In this document: positions 44,950 through 57,191 of the stretch, in pieces
Layout: every line of letters begins with the position of its first letter
How positions within the stretch are numbered: position 1 is the stretch's first letter
NCBI GenBank assembly: GCA_012184525.1
Contig: WOFQ01000030.1
Span: 124,001-188,000 of the forward strand
Direction: 5' to 3'
Length of the DNA stretch: 64,000 nucleotides
From: Xenoacremonium recifei
Taxonomy: Eukaryota > Ascomycota > Sordariomycetes > Hypocreales > Nectriaceae
Program-made: the position numbers and the translations under genes
The notes under the pieces: generated by a model
The model's input: the letters and a program-made list of their open reading frames with translations, nothing else
Databases searched by the model: none
Told to the model about the DNA's origin: nothing

Positions 44950-46108
44950 TCACAGCCCCAGATACTAGGATTACTGAGACTTGATCTGGAAGTCTGGGAA
45001 ACTATTTGCGTTGATCCTCTAAATATTGAACAAGTAATTTCATTTTGAAATCGTGCACTCAATAAACCGTCCAATAAGTGCATCATTATTAAAGCTACCT
45101 ACAAATGATATTTCTATAAAGTTACTTCTGTTGCGGCAAGTAATCATGTTATATTTCTCTCTGTCCAGAGCTGCCAATAAGGTTACAGTCAACTATAAAT
45201 AAAGAATGAACAACATTATGTCACCAGAAAAGACTCCAAAGTTCAAATCAAAATCAGTGACTGTATTGCAAATCAATCCTTTCTCATCAGTGTTGAAGCT
45301 AGAGTTTCATCAGCCTTGGGAAAGACTCTTGCCTACCCTACACAGATCCGAGTTTGGTGGACATCGACAATGTTTCGTAACTAGGCCTGAAAGAGAGCCA
45401 TGGGCTCCTTTATGCAGTCACGTGGCCCCTTTTCAGATGGCCTCGACGCATTTCTTGAGAAAAAGAACTGAATCAGGACCTGAGTCAGCAAGCTGATCCA
45501 GCTGCAAGGCTAAAAGAATGCAGAAAATGATGATAGGTTTGACTGGTCCAAATAATTTCAATCTTGGGAGCAAGCTTACTGACACTATACATATTAATGT
45601 TACTTGAGCGGCACGTATTTATGAAAAAGTGACATTGGTGAGGTCAAAGTAGAAACCATTTCAAGCATCACCAGCCCTCCAAGTATGTCAAATTTAGAAT
45701 TCAAAGATGACCAAAATGTCCATTTGTTGTATTCTCAAATTCTTATACGATGAATCAACTTGTGGAGGTCTTTTACAGTCACGGAAGAGGGTCTTTGAAT
45801 ATTCCCTGGAGTCGATTTGAACTGTCGGTTGTTGAATGGATTGTCGAACCGTCTCATGAATATTCTTCTACTAGGGAAATTGACAGGGTAATGACAATTC
45901 AATCGGGGGCATTTTGAAAAAATTGTGCAAATGGGACTCCACAAATGTATGTATATTTTCATAAATCACGTTGACACTCGTATCAGAACCTCCACCTCCA
46001 GTCCGCTCCATCATTCTCTACCTTGGCAGGCTATATACAGGATATGCAGCAAGAACTCGCCCATATCAGGCCCTAGGCTAGTAATGTATCGATGGCTTAT
46101 GGGCCAGC
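44950..46108. other. Intergenic, 1.2 kb
   Basis: AT-rich sequence without a recognisable gene. The plus-strand frame 45206-45496 (96 codons) has no motif. Confidence 0.4.
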
Positions 46109-47360
46109 TCAAGCAGCGGTAGCGAACCCGATGCGAGAGTTGGTGGTGTCAAAGACGGAGTAGTAGTTCTCAAGGAACTTCTGGCCAATGATGGTGTTGA
46201 CGCCGGAGCTGCCACCGTCGTTGATCCAGGCGTAGTACTTGCCGCTAGACAAGCCATAGTAGCTGTATTGAGCAGTAGGAATCAAGTACTGAGAGGGAGT
46301 GAGAGTGTAGGTGGTAGATCCAAACTTGATGCCGAAGTTAGACGTGGGCTTGGTGGTAAAGACAGCAAGTCCAGAAGAGCTGTCAGTCTTGCCGCCGGCA
46401 GCGGACAAGAACTTGTTGTAGGCGGAGGTGGGGATGTAGATCAGGGTGGTGCCAGTGTCGACGATGCCAGTAGCGGACGAAGCCAGCGTAGTCGAGCCAT
46501 AAGTGAAGCTGGCAATGGAGATGCCCCAGTATGCAGAAGCAGTGCCACTCTTGAGGGTTGAGAAGTAGGTGAGAGAGCCCGAATACTTGGAGCTGTCAGT
46601 GCCACCAAGGGTCAGCTCGCCGTTGGTGTCGTCGGTGTCACTGCCAGACTCGGGCTGGAAGTAGACACCGAGCACCTCGCTCGAGATAGATCCTTGGCTG
46701 TACAAGTTATCCATAAATGTTGGCACCGTATTCGCGTTGGAAACAGTGTCCTCAGTGAGATCCACGGGACCAAAACCGATGATTCCGTCGACGCCATCAA
46801 AGCCCGATGAGCTAGTGGCTGCGCCAACCGACTGCCCGGAGACACTGAGGCCGCCGAAGCTGACTGTGTCGGTGTACTCCTTGCCTGAAAATGAGCCGGA
46901 GCCGTAAGAAACAGAAACAGTGCCACCCGTGGATTTTCCAGTCGAGCTTGGCTCGCAAGAGCTCTGAGCACCGCACCAGGTGTTTGAAGCTGTTGCAGTA
47001 TAATGTCAGTAAGCCCATAATACTTCTTTATTCTTTAAAGAAAAACGACATCGATGAAAGTTTAAACATACAGCCAGTGTCAACAATGAGCTCCCAAGTC
47101 TTGCCACCGATCACCACGGGTGCCAAGTAGCTGACATCGGCATTGGTGATGGAGCCGGTGCTGACATCAACGTTTCCCTTAGCGGACTGGACGCCGTTGA
47201 TCTTCTGGACGCGAGCTTGGCCCTTTGCAACCAGATTCTTCACCGAAGTCACGTTGGAGACGTGCTTCAGGGGCAAAATAGCCGTCTTGGCCCTGGGCTC
47301 GACAGGCGAGGCCGAGACGGCGGCAGCGGCAGCAAGTGTCAGAGAGACAGCGAACAACAT
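46109..47360 (-). CDS. Secreted aspartic endopeptidase (aspergillopepsin-type, A1)
   Basis: Exons 47360-47072 and 46989-46109 (82-bp intron) encode 389 residues, normal for pepsin-type preproenzymes. The N-terminus is a signal peptide (MLFAVSLTLAAAAAVSASP) followed by a basic propeptide. The intron splits the first active-site motif, restored as VDTGSSNTWC with D94; the second is GIVDTGTTLIYIP. SYGSGSFSGKEYTD covers the flap and FLENYYSVFDTTNSRIGFA is the family C-terminus. It digests extracellular protein at acid pH. A TATA-like ATAAATAG on the minus strand lies near 47457-47450, about 95 bp upstream. It sits with an OPT transporter, an amino-acid permease and a carboxypeptidase within 17 kb. 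Confidence 0.95.
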
Positions 47361-49266
47361 TGTGAAAGCGAAGACTAAGGTAAAAAGGTAACAGACAAGT
47401 TGGTAGAGGGTGGTTGAAGTAAAGTCAACTCAGAGTAAGGAATTGAGGCTCTATTTATGTTGTCCGCACTCTTATATGACTTGCTTAGCTTCGAGATAGA
47501 GACAGTATATGGGTTGAAGGATAGTTTGCAGGGGTCGGATAGATGCTGCCGGACGGCCCCTCTCCCCTCAGCGAATCGGAGGAGACTCACTACTACATTG
47601 GGCAGCTCATCCTATGTAGCTGGCACATGATTGTCCGAGAGACATGCAAGTATGGCCCCCACCTGACGCTACATCAAGTTCAGCCAGCCGGACGAGAGTT
47701 GGGAGTGGAAGGTGCACAACATCTACATCGGAGTCTGATGGGCTGTTGCTAGTTGAGTCGCACGATATATTAGAGAGGCACTTTTGTTTATGTGCTGTCT
47801 TCACGGACAATGGATCAAAGCAGAAGCTAGATACGGTTCATTATGAGGGGCAACCCGGCCGATGGTTTAGTTTGGCGATTAGCTCATATTAGGCATATAT
47901 GATACGGCTTGGTAATCTACTGATGGCGACCCAGAAGAGAAGACGATCATCCAGTCTAATCACCGCCCGGCGACTCGCGTGGGTACGTAGATGGGTTGAT
48001 CAACTACAGGCTATCACCTAAGATCTGCTCTTATGTGAGGTACGTATTGTTAAGGATGAGCGGTTATCTCCCTGCGTCACACTGGGCGATAACCTTATCC
48101 CGTGCAATGAAGCACGAGCGGACGGGTTTAAAATGTCGATCCGGTAGTTTTATTACTCCCCCACGATCTTATAACAGCCATTCCGATCGATCCAATACGT
48201 ACGTGCTTACTGGAACGGCATAGTAGCTCCCTTATAGCCTAGTCTCGTTCAGGGCTCAGAGCCTCGGAAGTAGCCTAAAAACTGTGCCGGACCCGCGCAG
48301 GAACACCACTTTCATCTGCCGTAGGAGCGTGAATTCCTACATATGTTGTATCCTTTCCTTCAATCACCCTTGGAGATGCATGAACAAAGGTTCTTCGGCT
48401 TTCACGTCATCTGGACAAGACTTGTTGCATGGTCGCGCGAAAGTTGTCTCCGGCGCCAACACAAGTCCCCTTTCATTACCCTTTTGAACTTAGTCACTCA
48501 ACGCCCGTATAGGTGATACGGTCTCTCGCCATCAAGCCTATAGAGAGGTGCTGGGTGAAGCAGGCCGTGACTGGTGCAAAAGTTCCTCGTGGTGGGCCGT
48601 TCCAAGGGTGTTGGCGTTCCGAGAGTTGTGCTCCGGCTGGTGGACGGCGCTGAATGCTGGAGGTGACTTAATATACACGCATCACCGCTAGACGTTTTTG
48701 GGGACTGGACTTGTTTATTAAAGGAACCTTTTCCTTCTGGAAATGCCACTATGAACCTATCAATGACTTCTCGTATTCAAGCCGTTATCAGTTGAATAAT
48801 ACTACCTGCCGCATTTGGCGAGATGGCCGAATCACCATCCCTCCACGGGATAGCGCCCCAGCTTTTCCACGGAAGTGATTCAGCAGGTTTATTCAAGGGA
48901 AAATGCAGCGACCAGGGCTAGAACGAGCCTCTACCGCTCTACCGCAACGCGCCTGGTACCCGACAGAAGATCGCCGACAATCAAATCAGGACTGAGATGA
49001 TAAATTTGTCTCCTGTGTTGATACTTTTTGCATTGGTTAAGTAGGATTCGTGAGCCACTCCTGTGGTTGCGGCCGATGGCGTTGCAGTCAAGACAATGGC
49101 TATGCGCTTTTGCCCAAGTTTCAATGTGGTTCTGTCTGGTATAGAAGCTTGCTTGAATTCTCATGTGATTTCGACGTTCTGTCGTAATGAAAAGAATAAT
49201 TAACGTAGGTCTCCAGGCTTGTCCTCACGTTTCAGAGTAAAAAGGTGAACTATAAATCAGTTTCTC
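47361..49266. other. Long stretch without a supported gene (1.9 kb)
   Basis: The left 100 bp are the protease promoter. The remaining sequence has short frames on both strands but no motif, repeat or RNA gene that I can support. Confidence 0.4.
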
Positions 49267-51151
49267 TCATTCGAACAGCCTGTTGAAAACCTTTTCGACC
49301 TTGCCGACTTCTCGCCCAACGTATATCGCTTCGTAATTATCAATCTCCTCTCTTAGGCCTCCCAGACTCAAATCAGCAGTTCCTGGTCTCACGTATTTGG
49401 ACTTGAATATCAGCTTCCAACCAAGGAAGGCTATGATAAAGAACAGGATCATTCCGTAATCCAGGAAAAACCACATGACATCCCACCCACCGCTAAGGAA
49501 CAAATCATATCCGCTGGCAAGAAACATGAAGGTAGTGCCTCCCATGGCAACATATGAAGTGTAGGGCTGAAATCTGCCCTTATACGGGAGAGTGTCGCGC
49601 GAAATGCCTTGCTTCTTTAGTGCCGAGAAGAAGTGTCGATATGTCAAAGCCGTAAAGCCGTAGTTGATCAGCTGACAACATGTAACCAGATCAACAAGGT
49701 AATTCATCACTTCTGCTGAAGAACTGTTGACTTGAAGGAATGCGAGAAGGCAGAACGACAGGGAGAAAAGCAGTGCCCAGAGAGGCACGCCGCCTTTCGT
49801 ACACCAAGAGAAAATTCGAGGCGCATGTCCCTCGAGCGACATTCCATGCAAAGTACGAGTCGCCGAGAAGAGAAGCCCGTTGCCGGCGCTCAAGATGGAT
49901 GTCATAATGAGCGCGTTGACAAGGTGAGGGAGCCCGTGGATTTTAAGTCGTTCCATAGCAATGATATATGGCCTGTTTAAATTTGGTAAGACGTTGTATA
50001 GTGATGGGTAGATCTTTTTAAATGAAACTTACGATGCAGCGCCAGTTCCTGATCCAGATATCTCGCCTCCTAGAATTGCTAGAAGAGTGGGATCATTTGA
50101 CGGTACGACGATACCCATGCAAAGAGCCGAACCCACGAAGAATAATAGAATACGCCAAACGAAGGATCGATACGCTGGGGGTAAGATCTTGCGGGGATTC
50201 TCGGATTCAGCAGCGACCATCGATATGTACTCGGGTCCGCAAATACTAAGACCTAGTAAGTTCTCATTGTTTAGAAACCGAAACAGGGTAGAAGAAAACG
50301 CACGAGAAGCTAGCTTGATACATGCACGATATAATCCCAAGGAAACGTCCAGTGCCGCCTGACACAAGATGTTCGACGAATGGCCCGGGGTGTTTCCAGT
50401 ACCTGAAGCCATAAACGTCATGTAAAGGATTCCCCCCAACCATGGTAATGAAGGTAAAGCAGAAGAGCCCAAGCATCAGGAATACCTTCAAGATAGAAAG
50501 ATAAAACTCAGAGATGCCGAAATATCGGACAGTAGCAACATTGAGAACGGCGTAGAGCACAATCATGGCGACAATGATTGCCTCGACAGGGACTTTGTCG
50601 GTCCAGAACGTGATCATAATATTCATTGCCACAATCTCAAAAGGGACAAGGAACGCCATATTAAGGAAGAAGTTCCACGCCATAGCAAAACCAAGAGCGC
50701 TGTCTACCCACTCGCTGCCGAAGCGTATGAAAGGTGAAGGCACCGGAAGGTATGTTACCATCTCTGCAAAACACTCATTGACGGTCCACATCACAGTTCC
50801 CCAGATAATAAAGGCAATGAATAGGCCTGCAGGCCCTCCCTTGGGAAGTGCAGAGCCCATCTGGACATAAAGTGCTGAATAATAGTATCAGTGGATGCTA
50901 GAGAGCAATTGGCTTCAACCAAAGTAATGAACGGGACTGCAAAACACAGCCTCCGATGTCAACTTACATGTTCCGATCGCTCCACCGATGGCAAATAGTT
51001 GTACCTCCTTTCCACGAAGTTTACGATGCAAATGCTGCGAACCCGCGCTGATTCCAGCGACGGTCCCAATGTTAGCATCATCACCAGCACTGGGATTTCC
51101 GTCCGTGTCCGCGGCGGGTATCGACGGCTCTTTTTCACTTGTAGACAACAT
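49267..51151 (-). CDS. APC-family amino-acid permease (YAT type)
   Basis: Exons 51151-50968, 50874-50304, 50245-50033 and 49972-49267 (introns 93, 58 and 60 bp) encode 557 residues. Landmarks: LRGKEVQLFAIGGAIGTSLYVQMGSALPKGGPAGLF in the first helices (split by intron 1), VTYLPVPSPFIRF, the join YQASFSICGPEYISMVAAESENPRKI, and ATRTLHGMSLEGHAP. It has about twelve membrane segments and the charged C-terminal tail of yeast-type permeases. It should import amino acids at the plasma membrane. It follows a class II aldolase on the same strand and lies in the protease/peptide region. Confidence 0.93.
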
Positions 51152-51777
51152 CTTGATTTGCTCAACTCAGCACAGGGGGCAAAGAATTCACATGCGGCAG
51201 CAGACTCTGGACGGGGTGTTTTAAAGAAAACCCACGGCCTTGTGTTATTGGCCTGTGCTTCTGATAGGCAATTTCTACTGGCAGACCACCCTGGCATCTT
51301 GCCTGCGAACTCCGCTGTTGGAAGGAATCCTTGGCGATCCTTTCGAATCGGAACCGTCTTATCGTTGTCCTGAGAAGAGATTATAAGCCCAAGCGAACAG
51401 TTCTTTCAGATAAGAACAACGCGTTGGGAGATAAGTCGGGCTGCGCTGAAGTTCATGGATCGCTTCAGCGTCGGACTAGCGCCCGAAATGCTGACCAGCG
51501 TATCAGCGTTGAGATTCACCGCTTATCTCGATACGTAAATTATTATGAGTCGGCACCTCCGACGCATTGAAGCATCGACCCTCCCGAGATATTATAGGCC
51601 TCAGGAATACCATTCATGGACAGGGAAACGCAACATTGTGAGGAGAACAACCTTTGAAGGGCAGTCATGGAATAAAAGAAAAGAAAACTATTGTTTATTG
51701 ATTCATGTGTGAGAAATCGTCGGCGCCGTAATGATGATGCACGCCGCAAGCAATCACAACTTATGTAGACTTTACTC
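51152..51777. promoter_or_regulatory. Promoter region of the permease
   Basis: 626 bp between the aldolase 3' end and the permease ATG; no gene seen, no clear TATA box. Confidence 0.35.
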
Positions 51778-52713
51778 TCAGTTCTTGAAGTGCCCGCCGG
51801 ACAAAAAGTCCTCATATTCGTAATGTGGTTGAAACTCGGTGAAGAGCGTCTCCTATACATTTATATCCTCGATCAGTAATTTGTACTCAGGGTATAAGCG
51901 TGATCTTCCACTTCAACTTACAGGAGTGCTAGCCATTCGGAAATTATACTCGGCTTCTTCGTCGCTCACGATGTTCTTCTCGAATCCAGGTCCATTTGCT
52001 AGCAGTTGGACTTTGCAGCTCCGTTCCATGAGGCAAAACAAGAAGGCAGCCTCATCCACCGTCTCCCCAACAGTAAGGAGCCCGTGGTTCATCAAAATCA
52101 CGGCTTTCCCGTTGCCCAGGCTCTTTGCAATTCTTTTGCCTTCGGATTGTTCGTTGGCAATACCGCCGTAATCAGCATATACCGAGTGCGCTTTGTAGAA
52201 GTAGCATACATCCTGGTTGATCATCTCCAGCGGCTTTGCAAAGGCAGACCATGCCCTCCCGTGAACAGAGTGCGTGTGACATATGGCATGTACATCTTTT
52301 CGTGATTTGTGCACTGCGCTGTGTATCTGAAAGCCGGCGGCATTGATTGATGCCGCTGTATTGCCTCCTATTACTTCACCATCCACATTCACACAGATCA
52401 TATCACTTGCTTTGAGCATCCCAAAATGTACACCTAATGGGTTGATCCAGAAGCGATCTTCGAACTCGGGGTCTCGAACACTGATATGGCCGGAGATACC
52501 CTCAGCGTAGCCCTCGCGAGCAAATACCCGAAAGGCTCCTGCCATATGTTCAAGCTGCCATTTGCGTTTCTCGGCGTGACTAGAGAATTTGGGGATTCCG
52601 GGTAAAGCTTTGCCATTGTGTGCCATGGCTGCCATTGCGTCTACGGGCTTGTCCGTATCGCCGACTTTGCCAGACACCTGCGGCGGGACGATTGACGTTG
52701 CTGAGGGCGCCAT
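51778..52713 (-). CDS. Class II aldolase/adducin-family protein
   Basis: Exons 52713-51922 and 51852-51778 (69-bp intron) encode 288 residues. EGYAEGISGHISVRDP carries the start of the fold, HTHSVHGRAW gives the zinc-binding His pair with a third His in MNHGLLTVG, and the last exon adds ETLFTEFQPHYEYE, which is typical of fungal members. Class II aldolases cleave phosphorylated sugars; fungal adducin-like versions are largely uncharacterised and some act as decarboxylases or epimerases. The gene is divergent from a P450 across 414 bp, so joint regulation is possible. Confidence 0.9.
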
Positions 52714-53127
52714 AGCGAGTTATTCCTGGTAATTTGTGAATGGAGTTGAACAAGCGGGATGAATCGTGAAAAGAAATGACGGGGTGGTTTCTCAGTTGGG
52801 TATGAATTCAAAGAATATAGGATCTTGAATAAAAGTACGTAATAAGGAGTAGAATTTCCCGGACCGTCTCAACAACGCATGTCCTAACTTTCCGAAAGCC
52901 GATTGTATTTCATCCGCGCTGCAAGATAATCCAGTTCTTGAAGGATTCGGATTGATAGTGTTCAACCACATAAACTTGCTGCTCGGACCCTCCGACAGTG
53001 GAACCCAATAGCGGACAGGCCGTTAATTCTTACTAATCTTGAATTGTGGTATGGAGGGGTAGTTATGTAGTTTTAGCCTCGCCACCATCAGCTGAGTCCA
53101 ACGGGAGGTAGCATCGAGGCATCAAAC
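52714..53127. promoter_or_regulatory. Divergent promoter: aldolase-like and P450 genes
   Basis: 414 bp shared upstream region with no additional gene. AT content is higher near 52815-52850. Confidence 0.35.
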
Positions 53128-54911
53128 ATGGCAAGCAGCTTATTACACAGAGGTATGCAAGGTTGATTTCATTTAGAACCAATGGCCTGACCTTCAGCTT
53201 TTAGGAACCGAGGTTCTAAGTAACAACATTGCGTATCTGGCAATCGTGGCTGTCCTAGCAAATATCCTTTATCATATCGTTTTTACGCTTTATGCATCAC
53301 CTTTACGCAAAGTTCCCGGCCCTAAGTCCTTTGCACTGAGCAAATGGCGGCTGGCTTATGAAGATTACCATGGAGCCCGGACACGAACCATTCATTCCCT
53401 GCATGGGGAGTACGGGACCGCCGTCCGGGTTGGGCCTCGGGAAGTGTCATTCTCGTCGCTTTCAGCACTAAGGACAATATACGGGGCAGGATCCGGCTCC
53501 GAAAGAACGGAGTTCTACCGGATGTTCGATGTGTATGGCCGCCAAAATCTCTTCACCTTTGCCAGTGCCAAACAACATGCCGAGAGAAAAAAGTTGCTTG
53601 CCCACGCGTACTCTAAAAGCGCTATCTTGTCACCGAACGCAATTGCCAAGCCGCTTATAGAAAATAATGTGAAGCACTACCTAGACCTTCTAGAGCATCA
53701 CAAAACTAGTGCGGAAGAGATTTTCCAAAGTTTGCATTGGTTCAGCCTCGATAGTATTACCGGGTTTCTCTATGGAAACGAACATGGCGGAACTCATGCG
53801 CTCCAGGGAAACAAAGCAGACCGCAAGCTTCTCGATGACATTATCGACCCCAATCGCAGAAGGCTGAGCTGGTTTGCCGTACATCTAAGCAAGTACACAA
53901 AATGGCTATATACCAGAACCGGTTTGATGGAGACCATTATCACAAAGGCGGGGATGCTCCCCATGACAAAGCCTGCAACATATACTGGCATTCGAGCTCA
54001 CGCTCTTCGAGCATGGACCGGATTTGAGTCATCTATGGCTAATACAAACTCGTGTGAGGATTTGTCAATAATGGACAAGCTGTGGATACATAAAGAGGGT
54101 GGCAAAGAACCACAACTTGACGGCCTAGCCATTGCATCCGAACTGGCGGATCACTTCCTTGCTGGCATCGACACGACTAGCGACACAGCAATGTTCACAA
54201 TCTGGGCTTTGTCGCGGCCGGAGAACAAAAAGTACCAAGAACGGCTGTTAGACGAGCTTGATCGAATTCCGAGGGAAGACCTTAACGACGACGGCAACCC
54301 GACAGCGGAGGCTGCAGGCAGATTGACATATCTCGACGCGGTTATAAAGGAGACACTTCGACTTTACGCACCCTTACCGGCATCAGAGCCGCGCCAGTTT
54401 ACGGCTGACAGAACTATTGACGGATATTTAATCCCCGCTGGTACGGTGATAAGTATGTCCCCATACACCCTACATCGGAACCCAAATGTGTTCCCTGATC
54501 CTCTGGTCTTCAAGCCAGAACGCTGGCTCGGTGAATGTGGTAATGTGACAGAGATGAAAAAATGGTTCTGGGCATTCTCAAGCGGAGGGCGGATGTGCAT
54601 TGGAGTGCAGTAAGGCCCACCTCGTCAAGGAACGTCGCATCTACTAACAAGGATCTAGCCTTGCAATGGCAGAGATGACCACCCTTCTTGCAGCCCTCTA
54701 TAAACGACACAGTACGAGTTTATACGAGTATCAGCTGGAACAGAGCCCTGGAATTACAAGCCGGTTTGAAGTGTTCTATGACGAGAATTGTAAGAGAGTC
54801 AGGGTTAGTCGAATCTCCTTGTGTCAGCCGGAAACCTATCTAACATCCGTTTCTCAGGATCACGAGTGTTGGATCAAATTCAGCAGTCGAAATGACGGTG
54901 CAAAGGCCTAA
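53128..54911 (+). CDS. Cytochrome P450 monooxygenase
   Basis: Exons 53128-53152, 53205-54609, 54659-54803 and 54858-54911 encode 542 residues. The tiny first exon (MASSLLHRG) supplies the start of an N-terminal membrane anchor that continues IAYLAIVAVLANILYHIVF. Motifs: AGIDTTSDT in the I helix, KETLRL (ExxR), FKPERW, and the heme loop FSSGGRMCIGVH with C473 as ligand, completed by the second intron. The last intron (54804-54857, 54 bp) has no stop and keeps frame, so an isoform retaining 18 residues is possible; the family C-terminus HECWIKF favours removal. It would sit in the ER; substrate unknown. It is divergent from the aldolase-like gene and ends 187 bp from the aminotransferase. Confidence 0.92.
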
Positions 54912-55098
54912 AAATAACTATTACTTCATCTGTCTACACGATTGATCATAGAGACTTAGAATAATAGAACAAACAGACTGGGGATTGAATGAAGCTGTAA
55001 CCCCTCCACCGACGGCGTCACCCGACATAGATCAGTTGAGCCGAGTAGCCTCATTCCAATGTGTTCAAAACGCTTAATATATCTTTGGCCAAATATTT

Positions 55099-56551
55099 TC
55101 ACACATTTTCAATGACATGTGCCCATTCATGAGCCTCATTGCCATACATGATATCGCTCAGCCATTTCCGTATCTGGTGTGTTTTTGGTGCCTGTAACAC
55201 GCTATTCTCATCTGTCTTGCCGATCTTAATGTCAAGGTCTTTGTATCTGATCAAACCTACAGGAGCGATGAAAAACTGGATATACCTCGGAATTAGCATG
55301 TCTAAAGGACCCTCGTGGTGTTGGGTTATATCTTGAGTACTCACTGCGGTGCCGGTGACAAATGCTTCCAAAAGTCTCCCTTCCTTACTCGCTTCTACGA
55401 GCTCATTCATTTTCAACTGCCTTTCTGAGATTTCCATCTCATCTTTCAATCGCTCCTCTGAAAGTTGTAAAACGCTCCTCCGCGTTATGCCGTCTAGAAT
55501 AATATCTCCTAGAGGCGGCGTTACGAGCTCAAGTTTCCCAGTTTTCTTGGCCTTCATGATTACGAAGAAATTACTTGCGCCTGCTTCGGTCACAAAATCT
55601 TCGAGGCCAAATAACCACAAAATTTGTATGAAGCCCTTCTTATTCGCCTCTTCTTGTGATTCGAGAGTTGGGGCGTAGTTTGCACCGAGCTGTTAGGCGC
55701 GCAAATCTGTTTCAGTGTATGGGTGGTTCTCATTGGAAATGGTTTGACATACTTTCGCATTCCCGAACCCTCCAGGCCAGGCTCTCACTTGCCCATCGCT
55801 GCATAGTAATTTCAAACCCGGACCGAGTTGCCCGAATTGAGGAAAAAGAACAGCTATGACGAATAGCATAGCCTTCTTCGGCTTTCCAACCCCTAGGGCG
55901 GCCTGCGTGCCCACGATCGTGGGTCGAATATATAGAAATGTCCCTGCATCTGGGAGCCATTTCATGGCATCAACTTTGACAAATGCCTCGATAAGTTTGG
56001 CTAACTCGCTAGAGTCGAAATCAGGAAGACCGCCCTTCAGTGCCGATTTTCGCAGTCTTTCACAATTCAATAATGAGCGGAAAAGCCGTACTATCCCATC
56101 TTGGCCACGGTAAGCTTTAAGGCCTTCCTAGGATGCGTGTGAGAAGTAAGGAGCATGATGCGACACCGGAAGAAGTCTGACATACGAAACACTCTGTTCC
56201 GTAATGTAGAACACTTGCTGTTGGCGGCACACTGAAGTTTCCATAAGGCTGTATCCTTGGGGCCTCCCATCCTTCCTCCCTAGACCAATCGACTACTAGC
56301 ATGTGACTTGTAGTGCAGCTCTGAGTTCTCCGGATCGGATCATCTGGTGATGGAACAGGCCTTTCGAATAAAGGATCTATTAGATTAGTAACCAGTCGTG
56401 ATGCCTCAAGCTTCTTCGGTACCGAAGTTACTCGTGTACCTGGAATGACCGCTAATTCTGAATTTGGAGACATGCCGGCACGGTTAGGATTTCTGGTGTA
56501 AGAAACTGCCATGCACGTGACGACTTCGGCATGACAATTGAAATCCTTCAA
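55099..56551 (-). CDS. Class IV branched-chain amino-acid-type aminotransferase
   Basis: Exons 56551-56186, 56127-55753 and 55689-55099 (introns 58 and 63 bp) encode 443 residues from the first ATG; in-frame ATGs at 56512 and 56473 (MSPNSELAV) are possible starts. Family marks: MLVVDWSREEGWEAP, TASVLHYGTECFEGLKAYRG across intron 1, GTFLYIRPTIVGTQAALG, GNAKLGANYAP with PLP lysine K247 beside intron 2, and LEDFVTEAGASNFFV. It reversibly converts Leu/Ile/Val-type amino acids to 2-keto acids. The Arg-rich N-terminus of the longest form might target mitochondria. It is divergent from an oligopeptide transporter, and a D-2-hydroxyacid dehydrogenase lies 3.5 kb further. Confidence 0.92.
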
Positions 56552-57191
56552 AGGCTTTTCTCCCGGAACTTCCTTTATCTACCCGCTGCCATCACATCTG
56601 CAAGTCTCTTTGAATCGTTACCCGGATAGGAATTGCCACATCTTGGTAGGGTTGACGCCTCGCCTACTACCTACCCTATCTTCCCTTTTTGCATGTCGAG
56701 CTAGTCCACGTCTGGTAGAAGGGAACGAGGGAGGGAGCTAAGATGAAATGGTCATAGATCAATCATTTGTCAGATCTGATCCTGGACCGTTCTCGTGTCA
56801 TTAATTGGCCCCAGCGTTATCATTCCACTTGTCCAAGGCCAATTTCGTTCAAGCGTTATCTCCCTTATCGGTTTTCTGCAGGGTAATTGCCAATAAACTC
56901 GATAAGCATCAATCACCAAATTGGAAATCAGGAACGCACTCAGTGTCGTAGAATGTGTCGGTTCACATCTCTTCAAGGCGTAGATCGCCGTCTTTGAAGG
57001 TTGGGTCGCGATTACGAACATGCCCGGCTGACATCTTTGATTTCAAAGTCCTTCTGCGTGCCTTGATTGATCCCTTATTACTGACGAAGGTTCGACAATC
57101 CCTCACGATTCAGTGTTGGGTTAATGGTGACAGAAAGCCCTGCAGTCAACTGATATTTTAAATATTGGCAAAGTTGGGGAAAGTCTTCATT
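56552..57191. promoter_or_regulatory. Divergent promoter: aminotransferase and OPT transporter
   Basis: 640 bp shared upstream region. I see no gene and no strong element. Confidence 0.35.

Noticed and set aside
45206..45496. 96-codon plus-strand frame
   Set aside because: No motif and AT-rich non-coding context.
48811..48890. tRNA-like GAGATGGCCGA segment
   Set aside because: It resembles the D-arm of a class II tRNA, but I could not pair an acceptor stem, anticodon stem or T-arm.
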